A DNA stretch of 6,275 nucleotides from Candidatus Saccharibacteria bacterium RIFCSPHIGHO2_02_FULL_47_12 (lineage in GTDB: Bacteria; Patescibacteriota; Saccharimonadia; Saccharimonadales; JANWIN01): NCBI GenBank assembly GCA_001790455.1, contig MGCP01000020.1, forward strand, positions 265-6,539, given 5' to 3'. Of the stretch, positions 1-6,050 are shown piece by piece. Made by a program: the position numbers and the translations under genes. How positions within the stretch are numbered: the first letter of the stretch is position 1; each line of letters starts with the position of its first letter. A model generated the notes under the pieces. It was given only the letters and a program-made list of their open reading frames with translations. It searched no databases and was not told where the DNA came from.

Positions 1-13
1 ACAAAGATTATGC

Positions 14-42
14 TTGTCAAGCACGACACATTGTGATATAAT
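14..42 (+). promoter_or_regulatory. Near-consensus sigma-70-type promoter with extended -10
   Basis: A -35 box TTGTCA (14-19, 5 of 6 consensus positions) is followed after exactly 17 bases by TATAAT (37-42, 6 of 6), with TG one base before the -10 (34-35), which makes an extended -10. Transcription should begin near 49-50, leaving a leader of only about 17 bases before the ATG at 67. This is the strongest promoter-like sequence in the window and probably drives at least the first three genes. Small inverted repeats overlap it (TGTC-N6-GACA at 15-28 and CACATTGTG at 27-35) and could be operator half-sites, but their arms are only 4 bp. Confidence 0.8.
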
Positions 43-66
43 TACGTCCGTAATAGGTTAATCAAT

Positions 67-1047
67 ATGCCTGCAGATCCACACGAACAACCAAGCGGCT
101 CAGTCATCCACGGGGCACCACACTACGGAAGAGGTGGGTTTGAGCTTCCTCACATAAAATCAGACCAGGACCTGCTAGATATTCATGAAAAACTTGCTAT
201 ACCCGACAGCCCAGAGGGCTTGCCTAGTAATCTAGAAGCTCTAGGCACTGAATCTGCACAGGTGCAAACTGGGGCCATGCCTGCTCAAGAAACTGGCGTG
301 CTCCCTACACTACCTGAACATAAGAAACCAGCCCATAGCAAGGCCGTTAAGTTTGGAGCCTTGGGAACTGCTGCAGCTAGCGTAGTTGGATTGGGCTTGT
401 ACTTTATGACCAAAGGTGGCTCAGCGGAAAAAGCCGACTCTGGCAGGCCCCCAGCATCAGCTCTAGGAGTCACCCCAAATGGGAACGGTAGCCAAACCGC
501 AATGCCAGAAAAAACTCCTCAAGCCGAAGTGCTACCTTTACCCACATCAACCAACAAAGCAGAGTTGCTCTCACAGCTTATTGGATATTTAAATAAAGGT
601 TTTGAGACAAGCGATCCAACTTACTTTAATAAAGTTTTCCGCGGCGATCCATCGATCGGGCTGCAAGGCACAGACACAAACTCCGGTTTATCATTCCAAA
701 CGGTCTTGGGTCAAATGAACGAATACCGCGCCAGTGCCAATGGAGACCCTACCTACACAATTAGGTACGCCGCAGAGTATGTTATTAAAGACCCTTCACA
801 AGATGATATTAATGAAACCCCCTACATCCTTGCCAAACTTACTCGCATAGAGAAGAGCGTGGCTGTTAATAAACGAGAGACTCAATATATGACATTTAAG
901 ATCGGCCCTATGTTAGAAACGACCAGCACCACACCTACTACTCTTAACCTCATTGATGCAAAAGATCCTGTGTCGGATGTTGACGCACAAGCTTTTATCC
1001 AGAATCCAACATCTTTTAAATCGTTCAAAATGTCGTTTGAGCGCTGA
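67..1047 (+). CDS. Single-pass membrane protein with exported C-terminal domain; possible VirB8-like T4SS assembly factor
   Basis: The protein has 326 residues and I do not recognise it by sequence. Seen directly: residues 1-93 are hydrophilic and end in a basic stretch (EHKKPAHSKAVK). One hydrophobic segment follows at about 96-114. A Gly/Pro/Thr-rich linker covers about 115-160, and residues 161-326 look like a compact folded domain. There are no cysteines. The basic flank before the membrane segment predicts N-inside, C-outside topology. The C-terminal part opens with an amphipathic helix-like stretch (AELLSQLIGYLNKGFE, 165-180), followed by alternating strand-like segments (TYTIRYAAEYVIKD, YILAKLTRIEKS, QYMTFKIG). 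Layout and position just before a VirB6-like gene match VirB8/TcpC-type proteins, which carry an NTF2-like domain outside the inner membrane; this is inference. The start at 67 lies 24 bases after the -10 box, with only a weak AGGT (55-58) as ribosome-binding site. The next gene follows after 47 bases without a terminator, so co-transcription is likely. Confidence 0.85.
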   Translation: MPADPHEQPSGSVIHGAPHYGRGGFELPHIKSDQDLLDIHEKLAIPDSPEGLPSNLEALGTESAQVQTGAMPAQETGVLPTLPEHKKPAHSKAVKFGALGTAAASVVGLGLYFMTKGGSAEKADSGRPPASALGVTPNGNGSQTAMPEKTPQAEVLPLPTSTNKAELLSQLIGYLNKGFETSDPTYFNKVFRGDPSIGLQGTDTNSGLSFQTVLGQMNEYRASANGDPTYTIRYAAEYVIKDPSQDDINETPYILAKLTRIEKSVAVNKRETQYMTFKIGPMLETTSTTPTTLNLIDAKDPVSDVDAQAFIQNPTSFKSFKMSFER

Positions 1048-1094
1048 AGCAGTAAGTTTTCTCTTAAAAAACAAAAGTGCTACCATAGTAATTA

Positions 1095-3935
1095 ATGCGT
1101 TTGCGCTTAAGTTTATTACTATTTGTGACGGTCATATTTGGTACTCTTCTTAGCAATATTCGGATTGCTTCAGCAGCACCTGCCACCGGCAGTTGGATAG
1201 ACATGGTTTTTATAAGCTATGACGGGGCACAATTTACAGATGTTAACCCCTATGACTCCGTCCACGAATATGCACGTAAAAACGGAGGTTGCGTAGATAA
1301 AATTTATGCTGACCCTGGTAATCCTGGCAGTGGCACTTATGTTGACCTCGAAAAAAGCCAAGTAAACGGGGATTGTTTTGCGATAGATAAAGACGGCCAA
1401 CCACATAAAGTCAATGGAGATGATCGTCTGCAAATTATCCGTTATGCCCAGTCTATTAATCTTACCTCCGGAGACCGAAGTAAAATTGGTGCGTACGGTG
1501 TAGATGAAGAAACTCTAAAGGGCTACATTAACCCTGGCTGGTTTGATGACTATCCACACAAAGCGCCTTTGGTGGAGTTTAAGACACCACCAGCAAATGA
1601 CCCGCTCAGCGGCCAGTTTCCCAACCGCTTTTACGCTGTTATCGGCATTGGGCAGCTATATGCACAATTACAAGGGAATACCGCAACGATATGTTTCCAA
1701 AGCCTCCTAACAGATGACACAAGCTGTGAAGAAGTTAAACTAGCAAGTGGATCTCTGCCCAACATTAATGATGATTTTGCTCCTGATCCTCCAGGAGGAG
1801 GTGGCGACAGTAGCACTAAAGTCTCCTGCGAGAATAATGCTGGGCCTCTGGGGTGGATCTTGTGTAAGCTCGTAGATGGTTTGCGCGATGCTACCGAGTG
1901 GATGATGAATAACGTCATAGTTCCCTGGTTAAGGATTGACCCTCTGAGAGACGAAACAAGGGATAGTACGTTCAGAACCTGGTCTAATTTTAGAATCTTG
2001 GCAAACATAGCACTGGTTATAGCCATGCTGGTGGCAGTGTTTGGCCAGGCCCTAGGTGGGGGCATGATAGATGCTTATACGGCCAAGAAGATGATGCCGC
2101 GTATACTCATTGCCGCTATTCTTATAAACTTGTCGTTTTATATAGTGGGTTTGGCCGTAGATGCTACCAACATAGTAGCAAGGGGCATCACGGGATTATT
2201 GCTAACCCCCTTTAACGTTGGCGGCTTTACCACACAAATAGACTGGGGCGGATCGGTAACTGCCGGGTTAGGGCTTGCCGCCGCTGGGGGTACATTGTGG
2301 GCTCTTGCGGGACCCGGGATTGCTTTTCTGGCAGTTTTTGTTCTGTTGCCGGCACTTTTTGCCGTCTTGGGAGTATTTGCCACCCTCATTATTCGAATAG
2401 TTATTATGACCTTTCTCATAGTAGTTGCGCCAATTGCATTTGCCTTGTATGTCTTGCCAAACACAGAGCAATACTTCAAAAAATGGTGGAGCTTGCTTGT
2501 AAAAACCCTGCTTGTTTACCCTATAGTCATGATTATTTTTGCCATGTCGCAGGTGGTGTCAGCCATATTTACCTCACAGGACGACAAAGGCCTGTCTGGG
2601 ATAGTGGCGATTGTTTTGGCGGTTTTGCCGCTGTTTCTCATACCGTTCGCCTTCAAACTATCTGGCGGAATGATAGCTGCTGTTTCCGGCAGTATTCAGG
2701 GCTTGGGCAAAAAGGCAGTTGAGGGCATCAAAGGCAACCCCAATGATCCGTATAGCCTGCGTAGGCGCACTACAAGAAATTTGAACATCCGTGCCCAAGA
2801 AACCGGTTTGCACCCACAGCAGCTCGGTTCATACCTTGACCCTAGGCAGCTTCGCAGGGGTAGGGGTTGGTCTTGGGGACAGGCACAAAGGAGGGCCTTA
2901 AGGCAAGCAGGCAATCAGGCTGCTAGAGCTGAATTAGAAAAATCCAATCTTTGGGCAGCCGCGCAAGGCGACTCCAATGTTATGGCTCAATTGGCACGAT
3001 ACGGAAGTGCAGACGAAGCTATAGGCGCTGCTAACAATTGGCATACAGGTGAGATGGGACGTATTAACGAAGCGGAATCTAGGGGTACCATTACTGCTGG
3101 TGAGGCACAAGCCCAACGAGGAACTGCAGAAAGAAAGCACAGACAGAGAATGTCCGCTATTGCTTTTGGTGACAGGTTAGGTTTTGGAAATCCAGCCGTA
3201 GCACGAGCAGCCATGAACAACCCGTACCAGGTTGGGTTTGAGATGGATGCCGGTGAGAAAGGATGGGATGAAGCAAATGCAATGGCGCGCCGTATTGCTG
3301 GAAATGATGATTTCCAATACCGGTCTATCATGGATGAATTTCAAGCTGTCGCTAAAGGTCCGGCTGGAAGAGTTGATTTGGCAGGAAATACCGATGGCGA
3401 TAGAGACTACGACGGAATTAAAGCATGGGGTAGTGGGAGTCTGTACGAAATTGGGAGCGGCAAACCCAGGGGCGTTTCAGGTGTAGCTGATTATATTGGC
3501 CACAGAGACGGGCATGGTAACATTGATGGCCTAATTGGTCGTATAGCTAATAACAGCTTAGACGCTCGCGATCAAACAATTATTAAAGAGGCGACGGAGA
3601 GAGGTGTTGACCCTCGTATAGTTGCAACAGAAAAGGTTGGAAAGTTCTATTCTGAGACTACGCAGTTGGCACAGAATGCCAAGGGTGCTGCTGGCGATGA
3701 GGCAATAAGACAGCGAAGGATTATTGGAGAACTCATTAATAGCGAAGCCGGCCTGAACCCATTTATAGCCCAGTTAACCGCTGGACTACCAAGCACACCT
3801 GGAAATAAGGCGGACGCATTAGCAGCTAGTCCAGATGTTAGACTCATATCGCGTATATATGAACGTCCTGACTTGATTCCGAATCAAGGCGGTGCCGGTG
3901 GTGGTGGAGGTGGAGGTGCTCCTGGAGGTCCATAG
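1095..3935 (+). CDS. VirB6/TrbL-like polytopic T4SS channel protein with exported N-terminal domain and long cytoplasmic tail
   Basis: The protein has 946 residues, far longer than a typical VirB6 (about 300). Residues 1-27 form a signal peptide (MRLR, hydrophobic core, cleavage near IASA/AP). An exported region of about 28-300 follows, with an unrecognised domain to about 225, a PDPPGGGGDSS linker (231-240) and an amphipathic stretch. Seven membrane segments are likely: about 301-321, 335-357, 388-406, 408-430, 431-453, 466-490 and 500-520. Basic and aromatic loops (AYTAKKMMPR; EQYFKKWWSLLVK) fit an N-out, C-in topology. The core resembles VirB6/TrbL proteins, which form the inner-membrane channel platform of T4SS. 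Residues 535-946 form a cytoplasmic tail that starts strongly basic (SLRRRTTRN; RQLRRGRGW) and ends in a glycine-rich stretch (932-946). All six cysteines (66, 94, 200, 211, 245, 257) precede the first membrane segment. No Shine-Dalgarno sequence precedes the ATG; the signal peptide supports this start. The VirB6/TrbL call is good; the roles of the two extra regions are unknown. Confidence 0.9.
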   Translation: MRLRLSLLLFVTVIFGTLLSNIRIASAAPATGSWIDMVFISYDGAQFTDVNPYDSVHEYARKNGGCVDKIYADPGNPGSGTYVDLEKSQVNGDCFAIDKDGQPHKVNGDDRLQIIRYAQSINLTSGDRSKIGAYGVDEETLKGYINPGWFDDYPHKAPLVEFKTPPANDPLSGQFPNRFYAVIGIGQLYAQLQGNTATICFQSLLTDDTSCEEVKLASGSLPNINDDFAPDPPGGGGDSSTKVSCENNAGPLGWILCKLVDGLRDATEWMMNNVIVPWLRIDPLRDETRDSTFRTWSNFRILANIALVIAMLVAVFGQALGGGMIDAYTAKKMMPRILIAAILINLSFYIVGLAVDATNIVARGITGLLLTPFNVGGFTTQIDWGGSVTAGLGLAAAGGTLWALAGPGIAFLAVFVLLPALFAVLGVFATLIIRIVIMTFLIVVAPIAFALYVLPNTEQYFKKWWSLLVKTLLVYPIVMIIFAMSQVVSAIFTSQDDKGLSGIVAIVLAVLPLFLIPFAFKLSGGMIAAVSGSIQGLGKKAVEGIKGNPNDPYSLRRRTTRNLNIRAQETGLHPQQLGSYLDPRQLRRGRGWSWGQAQRRALRQAGNQAARAELEKSNLWAAAQGDSNVMAQLARYGSADEAIGAANNWHTGEMGRINEAESRGTITAGEAQAQRGTAERKHRQRMSAIAFGDRLGFGNPAVARAAMNNPYQVGFEMDAGEKGWDEANAMARRIAGNDDFQYRSIMDEFQAVAKGPAGRVDLAGNTDGDRDYDGIKAWGSGSLYEIGSGKPRGVSGVADYIGHRDGHGNIDGLIGRIANNSLDARDQTIIKEATERGVDPRIVATEKVGKFYSETTQLAQNAKGAAGDEAIRQRRIIGELINSEAGLNPFIAQLTAGLPSTPGNKADALAASPDVRLISRIYERPDLIPNQGGAGGGGGGGAPGGP
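3888..3932 (+). repeat. Glycine-codon-rich low-complexity end of the VirB6-like gene
   Basis: The last 15 codons before the stop encode GGAGGGGGGGAPGGP, written mostly as GGT and GGA codons. The result is a short GGTGGA-type simple repeat on the DNA. Such a run is prone to length change by slippage. It also contains GGAGGT (3924-3929), but this lies 18 bases before the ATG of the next gene, too far for a standard Shine-Dalgarno sequence. Confidence 0.75.
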
Positions 3936-3947
3936 TAAACTATAACC

Positions 3948-5096
3948 ATGGCTACATATAAAGTAATTCAAGACATAGAGGCAGAGGACAAGTTCCTGGG
4001 GCCGCTGACGCTCAAGCAGTTTATCTTTGCTGCCATTACTGTGGTCTGTGCATATCTGTCGTTTTTCTTTCTAACCAAAGGGGTTTGGTTTTTGGTTTTG
4101 CCGCTGCTGCCGGTTATGCTAGTGGGCGGGTTTTTGGCGTTTCCTTGGGGGCGCGACCAGCCCACAGAGACTTGGCTGCTGGCCAAACTGCGTTTTTTCC
4201 TAAAGCCACACCTACGAGTGTGGAACCAAACCGGTGTGCAAGAGCTGGTGACTATTACGGCGCCCAAAAAACAGGGTCCGGCGTTTGAGGGCGACAACCT
4301 CAGCCAAACTGAGGTAAAAAGCCGCCTAAGGGCACTCGCCGACACCATTGACAGCCGCGGCTGGGCAGTAAAAAATGGGGCTCTAAACATGATGACTGCA
4401 CCCAACTACGCACCCGCTGCACCCCAATCAGACAGGCTAGTTGACATTGCCATGCCAGCCGCAGTGCCAATTGTAGACGTAGCGGCAGCAGATGACATTA
4501 TGGATGAGCACTACAACCCCGTAGCCCAAAACTTTAGCCGCATGATAGAAAAGTCCGAGCAAACCCACCGCCAAGCTACTTTGCAAAAAATGGAACAGAT
4601 CCGCGAGGGCAAACTACCAGCACCGGTAGGAACAGCACCGGTAAACGACACAGCCGGCAGGCAGGCCGGACAGGCAGGCGACAACTTCTGGTTTATGGGC
4701 CAACAACCCAGCGGCCCTGTGCCAGCCGGCTACGCGACCTTTGGCACCCGGACTGCTGCACCTGCGGCTTCTAGCGTTCCGGCCAAAGACATGCCGCTGT
4801 CTAGCGAAGAAAAGGCCTTGCTAGACAAAATTCACAAAGAAAAAGACCACACGCAGCCGCCAACGTTTGGACACATGAAGGTAATACTGCCGCCTTCGCA
4901 GCAAAAAACAAAGGCAAAAGCGCAGGTCCCTAAACCCGCCCCCGTTGACCAGCCAGTTGAAACCCAAAAGGCCAGGCCAGACCCAGCCCTAATGCAGCTG
5001 GCAGACAACGACGACCTAAATGTAGCGACCATAGCCCGGCAGGCAAACAAAAAGAAAGAACCTCCAGAGGACGAAGTCGTCATTAGCCTACGCTAA
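3948..5096 (+). CDS. prgI: PrgI/VirB3-family inner-membrane T4SS protein with long C-terminal extension
   Basis: The protein has 382 residues. Residues 1-100 match the PrgI family pattern: a short N-terminal stretch with AEDKFLGPLTLKQF (12-25), two membrane segments (about 24-43 and 46-66), then RDQPTETWLLAKLRFFLKPH (69-88) and RVWNQ. PrgI proteins are the Gram-positive and Patescibacteria counterpart of VirB3, a small inner-membrane subunit that works with VirB4. Typical members are little over 100 residues, so about 275 residues here are extra. In this tail, SRLRALADTIDSRGWAVKN (125-143) and LADNDDLNVATIARQANKKK (351-370) look structured and possibly conserved; between them lie Ala/Pro/Gln-rich linkers and a helix-like stretch (SRMIEKSEQTHRQATLQKMEQ, about 197-217). 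The gene starts 12 bases after the previous stop and has no Shine-Dalgarno sequence at normal spacing, which suggests translational coupling. Family assignment is confident; the tail's function is unknown. Confidence 0.92.
   Translation: MATYKVIQDIEAEDKFLGPLTLKQFIFAAITVVCAYLSFFFLTKGVWFLVLPLLPVMLVGGFLAFPWGRDQPTETWLLAKLRFFLKPHLRVWNQTGVQELVTITAPKKQGPAFEGDNLSQTEVKSRLRALADTIDSRGWAVKNGALNMMTAPNYAPAAPQSDRLVDIAMPAAVPIVDVAAADDIMDEHYNPVAQNFSRMIEKSEQTHRQATLQKMEQIREGKLPAPVGTAPVNDTAGRQAGQAGDNFWFMGQQPSGPVPAGYATFGTRTAAPAASSVPAKDMPLSSEEKALLDKIHKEKDHTQPPTFGHMKVILPPSQQKTKAKAQVPKPAPVDQPVETQKARPDPALMQLADNDDLNVATIARQANKKKEPPEDEVVISLR
4619..4643 (+). repeat. Short in-frame 15-base duplication in the prgI linker
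   Basis: AGCACCGGTA occurs at 4619-4628 and again at 4634-4643, a 15-base offset (five codons), giving the peptide pattern APVGT-APVND at about 225-234. A second small repetitive stretch, AGRQAGQAGD, follows at about 236-245. Both lie in the Ala/Pro/Gln-rich linker of the PrgI tail and fit local duplication in a region under weak length constraint. Confidence 0.6.
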
Positions 5097-5115
5097 ATTA
5101 GCCTGGTTATCAGCT

Positions 5116-5143
5116 TTGAGCTAGGGGCACAATCCTCTATACT
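5116..5143 (+). promoter_or_regulatory. Candidate promoter ahead of the TraC-like gene
   Basis: TTGAGC (5116-5121; TTGA matches the -35 consensus) is followed after 16 bases by TATACT (5138-5143, 5 of 6 positions of the -10 consensus). The predicted start of transcription is near 5150, giving a leader of about 37 bases before the ATG at 5187. The 90-base gap (5097-5186) is large compared with the 12-base gap before prgI, and contains no hairpin followed by a T-run, so it is not an obvious terminator. The promoter would add separate expression of the TraC-like gene and virB4 to read-through from upstream. Confidence 0.5.
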
Positions 5144-5155
5144 GGTAATGCATAT

Positions 5156-5169
5156 TGGAACCTGTTCCA
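5156..5169. promoter_or_regulatory. 14-bp inverted repeat, candidate operator
   Basis: TGGAACCTGTTCCA has perfect 6-base arms around a 2-base centre. It sits just after the predicted transcription start of the 5116-5143 promoter and directly before a purine-rich AGGGTGGA (5169-5176) that could serve as a weak, distant ribosome-binding site for the ATG at 5187. A 2-base loop cannot form a full RNA hairpin, so a dimeric DNA-binding protein is the more natural reading. The spacing differs from the Bacillus LexA box, which has GAAC-N4-GTTC. Confidence 0.45.
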
Positions 5170-5186
5170 GGGTGGATATATAACTA

Positions 5187-6050
5187 ATGAATCCAAATCA
5201 AAATCAACCAACACAAATTTCCACTACTCCGGTAGTGGGCGGGCCACCGCAGCCAGCCGGGGCTTTGCCAAACCAACCCGCGGGGACCGTAACCAAACCG
5301 GCCGTTTCTGGTACCAAGGCCAACCCCAACAGCACCCAAAATGCTCTAATGATTGCCGAGGTGCGCGACGGCATTGTGATCATGAGCGACGGCTCTTTTC
5401 GCAGCGTGGTCATGGTCAAATCTATTAACTTTGACCTTATGAGCCCACAGGAGCGCGAAGCTGTAGAGTACAGCTACCAGGGCTTTTTAAACTCGCTGTA
5501 TTTCCCCGTACAAATTTTCATTCATTCGCAAAAGGTAGACCTGCGGCCATATATAGAAAAGCTAGACAAAATTCGTACAGAGCACGACAACATGCTGCTG
5601 GCGCTGATGATGGAAGACTACATAACGTTTATTGACCAGTTGAGCCTCCAAACCAACATTATGGACAAGAAGTTCTACGTGGTAATTCCGTATTTTCCTA
5701 CGCCAGACGTACAAAAAGCCATTAGCTCTACCAAAAACTTTTTGACAGGCCTGGGCGGTTTGTTTGGCAATAAACAACAGCATGTAACCATAAACGAGCC
5801 AGATCTAGAGCGCGCCAAAACAGAGTTAAAAAACCGCGTGCAAGCAGTTTTGTCCGGGCTGCAGCAGGCAGGCATCCAGGGATTGCCTCTGGACACGCAA
5901 GAACTAATAGAACTTTACTACGACACCTACAACCCAGACACTGCCACCCGCCAGGAGCTAAAGAATTTCAACGACCTATCTGCGCCTGTTGTCACCAAAG
6001 GCCAAGGCGAAGCCCGGCAGCCAAACCTAGAGAAGGAACTACCCCAATGA
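5187..6050 (+). CDS. Stand-alone TraC/VirB4 N-terminal-domain-like T4SS protein
   Basis: The protein has 287 residues. Residues 1-53 are low-complexity, rich in Asn, Gln and Pro (MNPNQNQPTQ). The folded part starts at about 54 (LMIAEVRDGIVIMSDGSFRSVVMVKSINF split over 54-82) and continues with SPQEREAVEYSYQGFLNSL (86-104), FPVQIFIHSQKVDLRPYIEKL (106-126) and MDKKFYVVIPYF (159-170). This is the pattern of the TraC-like domain found beside PrgI and VirB4 in Patescibacteria, related to the N-terminal region of TraC/VirB4 ATPases. There is no Walker A motif (GxxxxGKS/T), no signal peptide and no membrane segment, so it is a cytoplasmic, non-ATPase protein that probably docks on PrgI or VirB4. The ATG at 5187 is chosen because the frame is open from there and it follows the promoter and a purine-rich stretch; an internal ATG at 5349 (Met55), at the domain edge, has no better ribosome-binding site. 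The 6050 stop is TGA, overlapping an ATG (ATGA). Confidence 0.88.
   Translation: MNPNQNQPTQISTTPVVGGPPQPAGALPNQPAGTVTKPAVSGTKANPNSTQNALMIAEVRDGIVIMSDGSFRSVVMVKSINFDLMSPQEREAVEYSYQGFLNSLYFPVQIFIHSQKVDLRPYIEKLDKIRTEHDNMLLALMMEDYITFIDQLSLQTNIMDKKFYVVIPYFPTPDVQKAISSTKNFLTGLGGLFGNKQQHVTINEPDLERAKTELKNRVQAVLSGLQQAGIQGLPLDTQELIELYYDTYNPDTATRQELKNFNDLSAPVVTKGQGEARQPNLEKELPQ

Noticed and set aside
1037..1086. Separate promoter for the VirB6-like gene
   Set aside because: TTGAGC at 1037-1042 has no acceptable -10 at 16-18 bases, and TACCAT at 1081-1086 has no acceptable -35; read-through from the first promoter is simpler.
953..1153. A 66-codon frame spanning the end of the first gene and the start of the VirB6-like gene
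   Set aside because: It overlaps both genes, while the ATG at 1095 in another frame yields a textbook signal peptide and a long conserved protein.
1793..1798. Perfect internal AGGAGG within the VirB6-like gene
   Set aside because: It encodes the Pro/Gly linker, and no start codon at suitable distance opens a useful frame; the reading frame continues through it into the membrane core.
5097..5135. Terminator after prgI
   Set aside because: The only stem there is AGCT/AGCT with a 3-base loop (5112-5122), and no T-run follows.
5148..5183. An 11-codon leader-peptide frame (ATG at 5148, stop TAA at 5181) before the TraC-like gene
   Set aside because: Its ATG falls at the predicted transcription start, it has no ribosome-binding site, and the peptide has no run of regulatory codons.
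285..5896. Many open frames of 60-145 codons on the minus strand and in alternative plus frames inside the main genes
   Set aside because: They lie entirely within, or mostly overlap, genes with clear family features; their peptides are rich in Ser, Cys, Arg and Pro without domain patterns and have no supporting start signals. The long 4405-3968 and 2065-1631 minus frames are mirror images of the PrgI and VirB6 coding bias.
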